Positions 50,181 to 63,436 of a DNA stretch of 64,000 nt are shown here, one piece after another. The position numbers and the translations under genes are program-made. A model generated the notes under the pieces. That model was not told the origin of the DNA and searched no databases. It was given only the letters and a program-made list of their open reading frames with translations. This stretch comes from Gamsiella multidivaricata (Eukaryota > Mortierellomycota > Mortierellomycetes > Mortierellales > Mortierellaceae). The stretch covers positions 310,001 through 374,000 of the forward strand of contig NW_026251720.1 in the NCBI RefSeq assembly GCF_025024155.1, in the 5' to 3' direction. The first letter of the stretch is position 1; each line of letters begins with the position of its first letter.

Positions 50181-53100
50181 ATGTCTCCGGCCGACATCGC
50201 AGGATCAGCCGTGGTTGACACGTCTACCGCCAACTCGCCTGCGAACGTCATGACCCCAATTCCACAGACTGCACCTGATAGCCATTCAGAGGCTGTGCCA
50301 ACCACAAGCGCAACAAACGCAAACGCAAACGCTACAGCAACCACAGGCACAACTGCCGTCATCGCTGCTCCCGCTTCCGCTGCTGCAGCTGCTGACGGCA
50401 CTCCAGAGCCTTCCACACAGGCAATTGATGCATCGGCTTCACCTCCAAAAGGACAAGGAACACCAGCAGGCGCGAATAGTAGGACCCCTGCGCCTCCAGG
50501 AGAAAAGACGTCCTCTACAACGGACAAACCTGTACCCACGGATCTCGAATCTGCGCACAGAGAGAAGGGCCCCGACACTGAGGCTGCAGTAGATAATTCA
50601 GCAGCACTGGTCGATGACACTGTCGAGATCGCTTCTGATATTCAAGAGCGCTCGCAGCTCAGCGACATCGACCGGGATTCTTTGGCGGACCAGGACGAAT
50701 CCGACTTTGCGCACGACACTGCCACCGAAGCTCTTCGTCCTGGCGAGGCTCAGGGTGCTGCTCCAACTATCAGCACCGCCTTTCCTGCTACAGTCAGTCC
50801 AGGAAAAGTCAACAAGAACGATGAAACAAACAACAGAGACATTGAGGATATCACTGCGGCTAATTCCACCAACCCATTGGCCACGGAGGCACCTGTTTCG
50901 ACATCAATTGCTCGTAACAGCACCAGTGCTATAGGAGCAAAATCTGCAAATGACAAACCGGCTAGTGAGCTGCCTGTATCCGAGAAGGAAACTCCGGACG
51001 AGGATTCAGCGTCAGCACCAGCAGCATCATATACATCACCGAACCACGAGTGGGCCAGGATCCTTCAGAAGCGACTCGGGAAAGGACTCAACGATGCACA
51101 ATTGCTGGCTCGGTCCAATAGTATGCTCGCATCTCCTAGTATTTTGGCGCAGTCGCTGATACAGGTGATCCCCAGTCTCCAGGTCAAGGAATCGTCAGCA
51201 GTATCGCCAGGAGCTACGGGGAGAGAGTACCAGACCGCAGAGGAACTATTCGATCGACCAGCAACCATTGAACCATCAGGACCGGCCTTTCATTACGATA
51301 GCCATTTTTCGAGGGACGAGGTGTTCCCATCAAGCGCCCTTGCTAACAACTCGCAGGCACCGCTCCTGCTCTTTGCGCCTCTGAACCCTGAACAGCTCCT
51401 GGGAAAGTCCTCGAACTCATCAAAGTCAAAAGCACCTCCTCCACTTGCGGATAATCCGTCGCCTGCAAAGCAGCCTCAACCTCAGCCTCAACCGCAGCCC
51501 GACCATCAGTCAGCACTAGCTCCGCTAACATCGCAGCAACAGCAACAGTCTACCCCGCTATCAGGGGTTATTGCACCGCCACCACCGCCATCTATACCCA
51601 TCCCAGTACCTCCGATCGCCGGTGCGTCATCACCAGCTTCAAAAATACGTGTCGTATCCCCAACACCAATAGAATCGCGGAATTCACCATTAATCTCGCG
51701 GGATCAAGGGATTGGACTCAGGAACGTTCGGCAGAGTTTCGTGCTGCATCCGACAGGGCAGGAGGAAAGACCAGGATTAATTTCGCATGGAACTTCCGCC
51801 TCCAGGACACTTCTCGGCCAAGGATCGTCTTCTTCATTGACAACCACCCCTGCAGCTTCGGCTCCCAACGCCACCGGCACTTCTAATTACCCAATTGCAC
51901 CCATTCAATATACCCCGGTCACTCAGTATAAAGCAAACCCTTCAAAGGAGAGCTCCAAGATGAATAGAAAAACGCGCGACACAATCACTGCCGCCAAGGA
52001 CGCAACTGTTTTGGTCGAATCACCCAAAGACCTTAAGGCGGTAGCAGAGAACAAGGAACCTGTCGTAGCTACAGCAATTGAACCGGCGCAAGTAATAACA
52101 CCGTCATCGGTGGTACCGGTATCAGCAGCATCGGCGCCAGCAACAGCGACAGCAGCACCGACATCAACTGGAGCTGAGATTACATCCGCAGAGCTGATCA
52201 CGGATCTAAAGTCAACCTCGGATCCAGCTGTTGATGCCACTGCGCAATGGGCGCTGGATGCATTGTCAGGATTTTCAGATGTCAACTTTGATGCTACTCT
52301 GCCTGTTAGTGTGGCTGTGGCGACAACTCTGGCCACGACTTCTTATTCAAAAGATCTACCATCAAAACTCCCAATGATGCTTCCACTAAGCAGTGCTGGA
52401 TCAAAAAGCAACCAGTCAGCTACGGAATCCTCCCCTGCCAAGATCATTCAGTCGCCTTTCGAGTCAGCACAAACTGCGAGCGAGGTATGGTTTGCAAATG
52501 CCGAATGAGTTGGTAATTGTTCTTCAAGTTACGCCTGTATTTCTCACACTCGATAAATTGTTCTGTTCACTTAGGAGATGCGACAGAGGCAGCAGACTGC
52601 GACTCCGGAGTTGAGATCCCAGCCTCTTCAGGCCTCAACATCTGTGGATCCTTATCACAATTTGGTCGCTACTATATCCCCATCAACTTCCACAGCCTTC
52701 GCACCTTCTTCATATCCCGGCACGCATCCACTTGCGGCTCATTCGAGCTATGTTCCATTTGATCAGAGTACTAATAACAAGGGTTATCACCACGGTGGTC
52801 ATGGGGCGCACCAGGCGAACAGGAGTATTTCTAGCTTGCGAGATCTTCATATACACAATACACCCGTGTCTGTGGAGAGGCCAAGCCATGATCTCGGACA
52901 CTTGCGACGTGGAGGTATGAGAATTTTCGGGATCAACTAGATGGGATATCCACACAAAGAACGAATTTGTAGTGTACGGTGATATTAACCCGAATGTCCT
53001 TTATATCTAGAACTTATGGCGAGCGTAGATTCTACACATGTATCTACAACACACTCTACATCATCACTAGCACCACCCGCTTTAAGTTTGGGGTCAGGAT

Positions 53101-56100
53101 ATCAAATACCATGGCTTCCTCAGAGCCGACCTGTCCTTCCACCGAAAGCTGACATCAACTCGATCGATGTTCCTGCTCTGACCGGAAATCAGCTGCTCCC
53201 ATCAGAGCCACGCCGTCTGAACCTCGATTCAACCGACCCATGCCTGCAATTCAAACATATTGGAGAAGCTCTCCGACACTGGGGCCAGCATACACCTGAA
53301 GGAAATTCGTTCGCGAACCTGGATGGTAAAGGCGTCGAATGCGGCTCATGGGATTGGTCTTTTACTCTTGGACGGGCAGAAATGATTGCCAAGGCGATCC
53401 ATGACAAGACTCAACTTCGGGCTGGCGCAAGGGTTGCTCTCGTCTTTCGTCTATCAGAGATTCTGGAGTTCATCGCCGCGTTCTACGGAGCTATTTTGGC
53501 GGGCGTTGTACCAGTGCTTGTCAACCAGATCCAGGACTTTTCAGAGATGGTCTACATTATGACCTCGGCTAAAGTGGAGCTCGCGCTGACAACGCAATTC
53601 AACCACAAATCTCTTCAGAAGGATCTGAAGAAAGGCGCTGTGTGGCCCTCGGGCGTGGTATGGTGGCAAACGGATATTCTGGAAACCTGGGCGCCAAAGA
53701 GCAGTCAACAGGAGCGATTGCCTCTCGCGAATAACGAGCTGGCTTATATCGAGTACACCAAATCAGCTTTGGGCGAACTGAAGGGCGTTGCTGTCAGCCA
53801 CAAGAACCTGATTATGCAATGTCAGGCCCTCTTTGCGAGTATGTTATGGAGACCAGCACTCTATCGGGATAAAAACGGTAACTTGCAACCTGACCCACTT
53901 CTGGAGTCCGACACACCCGCTCCACATCCCAAGGAAAGCAAAAAGAACTTAGCCGCCAAACGCGCTCCAGGCACGGCGATGACATGGCTAGAGCCCAGGC
54001 AGCAATCAGGTTTAATTCTAGGATGCATCATGGGCGTCTTCTGTGGTAGCTTCACTGTCTTTATGGAAAGTGCAATCACTGCGGTCTCTGGACTATGGGC
54101 CCACTCTGTTGCAGCCTATAGAGGTAAGGGCGTCATGTTTGAATCCTCTTTGGAGGCACTAGCATCTTTGTTGTCTGGAACCATCTCATCTCACATATTC
54201 GTCTCTCGATTTTGTCTTGTAGCAAACGTTGCCTTTGCTGATTACATTGGAGTGCAAAAACTTTTGCGGAATTTCAGGATCAATCCTCAGGCGACCATAA
54301 CTCCAACACGGCCGGACTTGAGGTTTCTTCGTACTGTTTATGTGGACACCCAGACCAATAACCCAGTCCTCAACCGGGAGTTCTTGGACGACTATCTCTA
54401 CCCACTCGGCGTGCTTCCACGTCAGGATTTATCCTCTAAAGGCAGTCAGGTGGTGACTATGGAGGGAGCTCTTCCATCCTCAGCGTCTGGAAGCAACTCC
54501 AAGATGGTCAGGAGCGATCTCGGAGTGATTGCGTTCCTGAGTCTACAAGAGCATGGTGGCATGATTGTGTGTCTGCGAGACCCTTTGGATCCGCCAGCGA
54601 ACACGCAATTAGTCGATCTCCGGAAACATTATCGGAAATCGACGCTTCCTCGACCAAGGCGACCATCAGCGGCGGTTCAGGACTCTGATGTTTCAACTGA
54701 ACATCACCCACAACCTTCTGCGCCAGAGAAGACACCTAAGAACGACCCTAGTAGCGCTCACAGTCAGGGCGGCCTCTTGAATCATCCCCCATCATCGTTG
54801 ACGTGCAGCGAGTATTTGTTGCACAGGACTGCCCTGAGATCGAACCGCATTGTCATCTTGGCCACCGGAGATGAGGCATACAAGCGTAGGGACGAACCAG
54901 GTGCCGTTCTCCTAGGCGCATTTGGCTACCCTCTGGTTCAGTGTAAGTGTTGCGCTGGGATCACCTCTAATAGGGTCAGCGTATATGACAGGGAAAAAAC
55001 TTACCCCGCTGTTTCTCTGGTAAAACCAAATTAGCAACGGTATTTGTGGTCGATCCTGAGACGCTAGCGCTTTCTTTACCTGATGTTGTTGGAGAGATCT
55101 GGGTCAGCTCGCCTGGAATGCCCATCGGATTCTGGGGTCTACCTGAACATTCACAGGAAGTCTTCAACGCCAAATGTTACATCATCACGGAGGAGAATAT
55201 GATTCCTACAGTGTATCGACCACCAGGATGCGAAAAGCTGTTGCGTACGGGCCTTTTAGGCGCCATGATCGAGGGCCGCGTTGTTGTGTTTGGATCCTAT
55301 TGGGACCGACTACAGCAGGATACGGCCGATCCTATGAAGCCTATCGGAGTCCAGTATGAATATCATCACAGCTCCGAACTGAAGAAGACGCTCTTCGCCA
55401 AAGTGGGCGGCATTGGCGAAATGTAAGTTTGCACAGACTATTTGTGTTGATGTGCATTATTGCTGCTATCCTTATTAACAAACCCATTCATACCTTGCCT
55501 TATCCTTTTTTTTTTTTTTTTTTTCTAAGCTCGATATTCGAGTGTTTCGTCAATAAGGAATACTTGCCGGTTGTCTGCATTGAGCTCTCAAGGGACAGCA
55601 GGTGGAATGGACAATCCACTAACACGGTGGCGCTTCATATCGCGACCAACGCTCGACATATTTTGAAGGAGGTGAACGCTCTGCGAAGTTATTGTGTCGC
55701 TGTTTGGGATGTGAATACGCTGCCTAGGATCTTCGAGAATGGACGGAGAGTCGTTGATCATGCTCTCTGTAAAAAGATGTTTGAGCTTGGTAGGATCTAC
55801 AGGATGCTCTACTTTGGCACATTTACAGAAGACGTCATGTTTAACATCCCACGAGGCGATGATATCGTGAATGGTTTCTGGAGTCGGGGTAAGTGGCTAC
55901 GCACGTCGGTTCTGAGTGAGGAGCAATGTTGAGAATTTATGGATCTTCTTACTAAGCGGCTCCATGTCCCCATGTCTACCTTGTTTTACATTTCAGAATG
56001 TGTTGCCAAGAGACAGCGTCGACAAGGAACTTCTCTTCGATATGTCCAGTATACCTCCAGCATCGTGAACCCTGACGCCTACGATGAAAAGACGAACGTA

Positions 56101-59100
56101 TTCATGGGAAAGTTCCATAACATCACGGACGTATTGATCTGGAGATCGATCATTCAGCCAGACGACGCAGCATTCATTGAGCTGGATTCCCGAGTCAAGG
56201 AGCAAAGGTTGATTCCCTTCAAAAAGTTTAACCAGAAAGTGACTGGATACGCCATGCACTTGGAAAAGAAGCACGGTTTGAAGGCAGGAGACCATGTCCT
56301 TCTGTGGTTCACCCAGGATCTGGACTACATCATCACTCTTCACGCCTGTTGGGTTCTGGGACTGGTTCCCATCCCTCTACCTCTGCCAGACAGTGCTCAG
56401 ACGAACCATTCGCAACCCAGTCATTTCATTGGTAGCCATGGGGGGTCTGGATCTATGATTGGACACCTTGGTGCTGCCGTCAACGCCTCGTCCGCTGCAG
56501 GAGCCAACACACCAAATGGTGCCAACTCGACTAACCTGGCTCTTTCTTCCAAAGCGGTTGAGGATAAGAGGAATGGGATTCTGAGGGCTCTGTTGCGTAT
56601 CATGGATGAGGTCAAGGTCAAGGCTATCTTGGGCAACAACACTACGGACGAATACTTGAAGCAAAAGACGACGGGCGCATATTTACGGACATGCAGGTCG
56701 GCGTTCACAGCAACGTATTCACAGACGCCGGAAATGTTTGCATCAGCAGATATTGTTCTTCCGACGTTCTGCAATGTGAGCAAGGCAGCTAAGACAAAGC
56801 AGATGCTGGGAGCGCTCTCGGGATATGCACCAAGGAAGGAATGGTTTGCAGCAAACTATCCAGCCGTCTATCTGATCGACACTGAATCCAAGGCTGAATC
56901 AATCACCTCTAAGAAACTGCTCAAGTTGAACCATGAGACGCTGAACAATCTTTGCCGGAACCAGAAGCTGCAGTTCAAGACTTTGACTGGACAGCCTGTC
57001 GTGACAAGCATGAGCATCTTCCATGGTCTCGGCTTCATCCACGGATGTCTCTGCGGGATCTACAATGGTGGGCCGACGGTCATTATCCAGCCTACCGATT
57101 TCCTTGCCAACCCAATTGTTCTGCTGGAGGCTGTATCTCGCTACAAAGGTACGTCTTCACCACATATCGCTGTCCATTTGAGTGTTTTACTGCTGTGTTC
57201 TCACTCTCAACCTTTAATGTCGACCTTTTGCATCACTAGCCCAAGACGTGGCGTTGACATATCCTATGCTGGATCAATTGCTTTCACGGCTGGATGGAAC
57301 TCATGGAGCTTCATCGGCGCCAGGGTCTGTCAATCTGGAATCTATCGTAAACTTTATGCTCTGTGGACATGGCCGGGTACAGCGGGAGAAGACGATGACG
57401 GCCATCGGACGCCTTGGTCCCCTCAAGCTTGCACCTGAAGCAATCAACTTAATATATAGTCACCCACTGAATCCCATGGTGACTTCACAGATGGAAAGAG
57501 ACGCTGGATCGATCCGCATCCATGTCTCATCCAAGAACCTACGTTATGGTATCATTACTCCTACCTCGGAAGGCGATGATCCGACGGGCATTTGGTTAGA
57601 AGACGTTGGCGTTGTAAGTTCGTCGTGGTTTATTTTTTTAAGTAATTCTCTTGTCTATATTGTCTGTGAAGGTAGCATCTTGCTAAAGACCTTAATCGTC
57701 TACTTTTCGCATCATAGACCACGATATGCACATCGATCGCGATCGTGCATCCAGAAACACACGAGGTCTGTGCAGCGAACCAGATTGGTGAGATCTGGAT
57801 CTGCTCTGATGCGAGCATCAACTCGTTCCACGTTCCTACAGGATTCACCAGTAATCCGACGCATCCGCAGCCGTTCAACGCATGCATCACAGGATACGAC
57901 AGCAGGGTCAAATATGTGAGAACAGGCGATTTGGGCTTCTTGTGGAACGGGCAGCAGCAACAGCTGCTAATGCGACAGCATTCGTTGTCGCAGCAGGGTC
58001 AATGGCCTGGTGCCCAGACCAACATGGGATCCGGATCATTCCAGCTTTTCGTTCTGGGAAGGCTGGAAGATTCCTTCCAGTTTCAAGGGTTGTTACACTT
58101 TGCAGTGGATATCGAAGCAACTGTCGAGAGCTCTCATGCCAATGTTGCAGCTCAGGGATGGTAAGCAACCTAGACACGGACGTTTCTTTTTTTCTTTCTA
58201 ATGGATGATGCTATGCATCGTTATTGGGAGATTTTACGATCTAACTTCGATGTTTTGACGATAATCTATGGTGTTAGTGTCGCTTTCAAGACAGCTCAGG
58301 GACAAGTAGTGTGTGTAGTCAAAGTACAGAACCAGGAGCCCGAGCTTCTGGTCTCAATGTACATCCCAATAATGCACGCGATCCTTGAGCAGCATCAATT
58401 CTTGCCCGACTCCATTATCCTTGTTGGCGACAATGTCTCGACAGCCAAACGGATCACAGATGGACTCAAGCCAAGAGAAACGATCAGCAGCCTTCACAAT
58501 TCTGACCGCCTGTAAGTTGCCGCTTTCCTTCTTTTCTTTTTTTCTTTTCGTTTCATTGCGAAGAATACCGACGCCAACGGTGTGGATGTACCGCTCATTA
58601 AATGCCGTTTGTTATGTCCTTTAGACCCATTCTTCATCGCCATCATTGTCACGGACAAACCCTGGCGCCTGTCCCGAGCTCGATGCTACCTCCGATCATT
58701 GACAGGCCTCTATCAGAGCTTCCGATAGGCACCTCGTCCGCATTCGTTCGCTCCAGCTATTCATACCCGCAGCATCAACAGCCGTCAGCAGCGTCAGCAG
58801 CAAATGCTTCTTCCAGTCGATTTCAAACTGGCGTCAGTTCTGCGTCCATGAATGCTGCAGGTCGTGGTCCCCCACATGTGCATCTTCCAGCCTTCAACAA
58901 TGGATCTCCAGTGGAAGCAGGCAGTGCTAATCATGGGACCAGCCGCAACAGTATTTACGGATCACCCTTACTGAGTGCCAGCATTCCGTTGCCGCCTGGA
59001 GCCCATAACCCACTCCAGCAATCGCCTGCTACTAATAACATTTCGCTTAATGGTCCCACAACATATCAGCCGCATACACACTACCATCCAGGAGGAGGGT

Positions 59101-59774
59101 ACCTTAGCTCCTCACCGGCCGCAGTATTACCAGGGTCGGCGGTGGTGAATCCTCCGGTGCTTCAGCAGCAGCAACCACCGATCTCGACCTCCAGCCTGGG
59201 ATCGAACCATTCCGCAAGCAATACTAATAATGCCAATGGTCCTGGTTCTGGGACAGTTGGGGGATTCATAGCCCGGATCCATCCTCGGCCGGTATCCCAG
59301 CAGGGATTCGCGTCGAATTTATCGCCGATGAGCGGTGGAGGCGGTGGTACAGGTGTGGGTACGAACGGCGGCAGTGGCGCACTTGGAGGATCGGGATTGA
59401 CCAACAACAACAATAAGAACAATAGTAGCAGCAGCCTACATATTTCGACACTAAATCTTCTGAGCGAGATGGCGATGTACACGGGCGGGAGCGCCAGTCC
59501 CGTCAACGAGCGACCCTCGAGAACTGCACAGAACCGAAACACGCAGCAACCGCCGCTACTGCAGCAACATAGTCAACCCCAGCTGCTTCACCATAGCCAG
59601 GGTCAGTCCAGGGCTTCTCATTCGCGACAGGCACAGAGCCAGGATGCGATATCGCTGTCGTCTGAGGAGTTGAAAGTAGGGCCGCCGGACTCGAAGCAGG
59701 GTGGCGGGGTAAAGGGTATTATGAAGGGCATGAACGCAAAGTGGTCGGAAATCCGCAAAGCGGGAATGACATAA
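50181..59774 (+). CDS. DIP2/Cps1-like protein with two adenylate-forming domains
   Basis: Eleven exons (50181-52484, 52575-52914, 53011-54123, 54223-54942, 55035-55422, 55530-55888, 55997-57148, 57240-57613, 57718-58160, 58278-58511, 58625-59774) join in phase to give 2858 residues. An Ala/Pro/Ser-rich disordered region fills about 1-880. The first AMP-binding (ANL) domain spans about 950-1720 (GARVALVFRLSEILEFIAAF; AYIEYTKSALGELKGVAVSH; WVSSPGMPIGFWGLPE). The second spans about 1780-2470 (GDHVLLWFTQDLDYIITLHA; IFHGLGFIHGCLCGIYNGGP; GEIWICSDASIN). A 380-residue low-complexity tail ends KGMNAKWSEIRKAGM. The Ser/Thr/Gly-rich ATP loop normal in ANL enzymes is degenerate in domain 1. The domain order matches fungal Cps1 and animal DIP2, which are linked to diacylglycerol metabolism. 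The two extra flanking tails make it longer than typical members. Confidence 0.88.
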
Positions 59775-60440
59775 TCCTGGTCTCTTATTGGATGCACACA
59801 CACCCTGTGCGCTGAAACTGTTTCTCTCTCTTGTTGCCTTTTGTTGTTTTTCAATCTCATCCCCGTTTATCCTTCTTGTAGAATCCCCCCCGCTCCGCCC
59901 TTGTAACATGACTGTGCATCCTGTCCCTCTAGATCCAAATAAAAAAATATGGATGCAAAACCTAAACGAAACAGCTTCGCCCAAGATTTTTTCGTTCTGA
60001 ACGGAGACACGACATGCCTTCTACCCTATGCAGCACGCTCACTCTCTAATCTCTAATCAATATCAGTAGTGTAGATTGTCCAACGCGCCTCATGCTTGTT
60101 GGTGGCAAGTCAACTGAACCCCATCTCTGGGAGAGGATAGGTAGAATGCACATGGATGAACGTACCAGTTTTTATGATGAATTAATTGGATCACGGTAGG
60201 GATGTACGGAAAGGTTCAATCAGGAGGAATTAATGCCTGAGGACGACCATCAGGGTATCAGGATATCATTGAAAAATGAACATCTAACCCTGTGGTTGTT
60301 GTCCGTAGAAAATAAAGCTGCCTTGGCTACACCCTTTTTTGTTTCACTTTCATCCTTTCATTCTTTCATTCTCGTTAACTCATATTATTATTTTCGCAAT
60401 AAAAAAAAAGGTGTTTATTTCTTTCTTTTTCAATGATGGA
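59775..60440. other. Convergent gap between the DIP2/Cps1-like gene and the helical membrane protein gene
   Basis: 666 bases holding both 3' UTRs. It has short A runs (59940-59947, about 60400-60410) and T-rich sequence near 60340-60430. I see no coding feature. Confidence 0.6.
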
Positions 60441-62156
60441 TCAGTCGCGTTTTTCCTTCTTGACCCAATCCATCATAAGATTCGACGTCGTGAGAACAAC
60501 CTCATCCATCGCTTGGCCAGTCCGCTCCTTAAACACCTCAAACTGCGGTGCCATGCTCTTGACGCGTTCCTGAATCCGCTCTCCCAATCCTCCAGATAGG
60601 TAAACAATCTGTGACAACATCTGGCCAAGCATGCCCTGCAGCATCTCCACTAGCTTGAGAACAGCACCCCAGACCGGTGCGATAGCTGTAGCGATCCCTG
60701 GTGCTACCTTCAAGATCATATCTGTCGCCGCCTTCGTCTGCATAAGGACCATCATGGCGGCGTAGGACAATCCAGGCAAGATCCTAGCCTCCCACAACTT
60801 CACCGACGGCAATACAACTCTCTGATTCAACCAAGCAAGAGTCGGTCGCGAATTCGTATAGACTGTCCACGAGATCCACGAGACGGCCTGCCAAAGGGGA
60901 TAGGTGATCTTCACAAACTTGTCGATGACCCACGCGACGACAGGACGGGCGACCTCGAGTGCCATCATAAGATCGTTATAAGCGTTTGGAACAATGTCCA
61001 TCGCAAACACCTTGATTCCTTGTCCGACCAACTGCAAACCGATCGTGGTGTAGTGGTAAAGCGTCGTGAAGGTTTTTGTCAAGACCGTCTCCAAGAGAAC
61101 TAACCAATTGACACTCTCAAGCCGCTGCAGCACAAGAGTGCATTTCTCCTTGACCTTGGACGACAATGCATGGATCCCCGCCAAGAATGTCGGGTGCGAT
61201 CGCAGGATCCTGAAGCCATCCAGAACAGCCATCCCCGTCGGTCGAAGCACTCCTGTGTAAACCTTTTGAGCCAGCCAGGGTACGAATCGTGTCAAGGCTC
61301 CCATGGCCCATTCTCCCAATGCGTAAAGATTCTTTCCCAATGGCTGCAGTGTCCGTGCCCAGATCCAGGTCGCGACTTTTACAACCACCCAGCCAAGGTC
61401 CCGAGCATCCTTTGCCAATTCGTGGAGATAGATCTTGGCGGTCTGGAGAAAGGTGTTGCCGAGGACTGCGAGTCGTACCCAGAGAGCGTTTAATGGGTTG
61501 TAGATACATTCAACCGCAAACCATTCTAGCGCAGAACGCGCAGGCTCCGCTACTGCTCGGATCCAAGTGATGAGCCTCACAGTGGCGATGCTGAGTGTCG
61601 AGTAACAAGAATTGGCGGCCCTTACGACTGCGGGGATGAGAGTGTTCTCGATTGAGGCTGCAATGGCTACAACGGCCGGGGATTTCGAAACTGCAACAGC
61701 GACGGCGTGGAGGGGTGCAAGGATTTTGTTCCGTACGAAATCCGGGCCGTGAAGAAAGGTCCAGGTTGTGAGTTCCTCGATAGCTCCCATCAGGAAGATA
61801 CCCAGATATTCAGCGGCGAGGAGGGAGTGAAGGACAAGGAATCGGAGACCGGTCCAGAGGGCCTTGAGGGCGAGGTAGACGACAGCGAATGGGAGATAGG
61901 GTATCCATCTTGCCGAGAATTTGTCGGGCCATGGTGCTAAGGATTGGGAAGTGTCTGTGGTTGAAGACTCGGCAGTGGTGGCGGCGGTGTTGTTGGGTTG
62001 GGTGGTGTCGGGATTCTTGTCGCGTGATTGGTTTTGGAGGAGTAGCCGCTCAGCTCTCCATTGCGGGTATTCGCGAGCAAAGTAGAGGAAGACGAGGAGT
62101 GGTACTGAGAGGAGGAGCCAGCGGTGAGGGTGGTGTTCCGGCGGGTGTGAGTCCAT
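60441..62156 (-). CDS. Uncharacterised helix-rich membrane-associated protein
   Basis: An intronless ORF of 571 residues from the ATG at 62156 (first Met after a stop-rich leader; frame remains open further 5' but that sequence is a coded microsatellite). A hydrophobic segment near the N-terminus (WLLLSVPLLVFLYFA, about 13-27) could anchor it in a membrane with a short cytosolic or lumenal end. A Thr/Asn/Ser-rich linker follows (about 45-75). The rest is nearly all predicted helix, with repeated Trp/Pro-flanked hydrophobic and amphipathic segments about 30-40 residues apart (PYLPFAVVYLALKALWTGL, AALEWF-like, WVVVKVATWIWARTLQPLGK, PVVAWVIDKFVKITYPLWQA). It ends with a basic KKEKRD. I do not recognise a family. 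The pattern suggests binding to a membrane surface or lipid droplet, but this is inference. Confidence 0.6.
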   Translation of the reverse strand: MDSHPPEHHPHRWLLLSVPLLVFLYFAREYPQWRAERLLLQNQSRDKNPDTTQPNNTAATTAESSTTDTSQSLAPWPDKFSARWIPYLPFAVVYLALKALWTGLRFLVLHSLLAAEYLGIFLMGAIEELTTWTFLHGPDFVRNKILAPLHAVAVAVSKSPAVVAIAASIENTLIPAVVRAANSCYSTLSIATVRLITWIRAVAEPARSALEWFAVECIYNPLNALWVRLAVLGNTFLQTAKIYLHELAKDARDLGWVVVKVATWIWARTLQPLGKNLYALGEWAMGALTRFVPWLAQKVYTGVLRPTGMAVLDGFRILRSHPTFLAGIHALSSKVKEKCTLVLQRLESVNWLVLLETVLTKTFTTLYHYTTIGLQLVGQGIKVFAMDIVPNAYNDLMMALEVARPVVAWVIDKFVKITYPLWQAVSWISWTVYTNSRPTLAWLNQRVVLPSVKLWEARILPGLSYAAMMVLMQTKAATDMILKVAPGIATAIAPVWGAVLKLVEMLQGMLGQMLSQIVYLSGGLGERIQERVKSMAPQFEVFKERTGQAMDEVVLTTSNLMMDWVKKEKRD

Positions 62157-63436
62157 GGCTGTGTGTGGAGAGTGAGTGTGCAGAGTGAGTTTGCAAGGAG
62201 AGGACGAAAAAAAAGAAAGAGATGTGGTTGAAGAGGCAAGTAGGGTTGATGAAGTGGGATCGATGAATCGATGAATCGATGGATGGATGGATGTGGATGG
62301 ATGGATGTGGATGGATGGATGTGGATGGATGGATGTGGATGCGAATGCAGAGAGGAGAGAAGGAGAAGGAGGAAGGAGGAGGAGATTCAGCACGCTTTTT
62401 TAGTGGCAACAGCCTGCCAAGACTCCGCCTGAACCGTGCCCTCCCTCCGCGCTCCACGTTGGCTGCTCTCAGCCTTGGCTTCAGATCTTTTCATATGCCA
62501 CCGCAGACCCGCCAAGAAGTCACTGCGCCAACCATATCGGGCGGCAAGGTTCTGTACTCTCTTTTTTTTAATTCCTTTAATTCTTTTAATTCCTTCCATG
62601 GACGATCCAAAGTGCCAAAGTGTGCGTTGACAAGCACGCCAAACGACCCCCCAGCTGCCGGGCCTCTTAAGTGGCAGGGTAGCACTAGGACCTATCACCC
62701 AAGCATTCAGGCAGTATGAATAGGATCGCCTTGCTCTATAACCCGTATCTTTTTTGGTATCCACCCCCTCTCCATCCGTGATACCTACGTCTATCTATTA
62801 TGACGTAAAGGGACTTTAAGCACCAGCGTCGAAGAACTCGAGTATAGACAACCTGATAACCTTCTTACTCGCGTTTTGTGGATGTGTTGGTTTATATCCG
62901 TTTGTTTATTGTGCGTCAGATCGGGACCCTTACAAAACCCTCCTCCTATGTATCGCTCATTGCTCCATTGAAGCGGTCTCTTGAACAAAATGAAATGTAA
63001 ATCGATAAATGTTCATTTCTGGGCAAAGTCAAATGGAAGAGGCGTTATATGCTTGTGAAGGTCCCATCTTGCTGACTGTACTTTCTGACATTGAGACGCT
63101 GTGCTCGCCAAACCACGCGAGCGACATCGGGTAGATCCTCTTTGGAGCAACTCAAAAGGCAGGTAAACTCCGCCGCCTATTTAGTTAAAAAATATTTTCT
63201 GTTTACATTTTGGTGGCACCAGTTATAGGAATGTGTCCGCCTTTACCCCGCCCTCCCTCTTCTTCTCACAACCACATCCCCATCTTCTCACCTCCACCTC
63301 CACTCCTCTTTGTCCCGCAACGGCCTCTCTTGAACGGAATCCCTGGCTCCCTGTACCTGTTCATCGTTGGAAACACCTCCCCTCCCCCCACTCCCGCACC
63401 GCCCGTCCTCCCTCACTCCTCTCTCGATATCCCATC
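62157..63436. promoter_or_regulatory. Divergent region between the helix-rich protein and the permease genes
   Basis: 1280 bases with the minisatellite above. A C-rich, T-rich leader (about 63236-63430) immediately precedes the permease start and is a likely 5' UTR/promoter. No coding frame is supported elsewhere. Confidence 0.5.
62281..62336 (+). repeat. Four perfect copies of a 14-base minisatellite
   Basis: The unit GGATGGATGGATGT repeats four times. A looser run of CGATGAAT units comes just before. It sits in the 5' flank of the helix-rich protein gene, where the minus strand reads as a His/Pro/Ser-rich frame. Confidence 0.95.
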
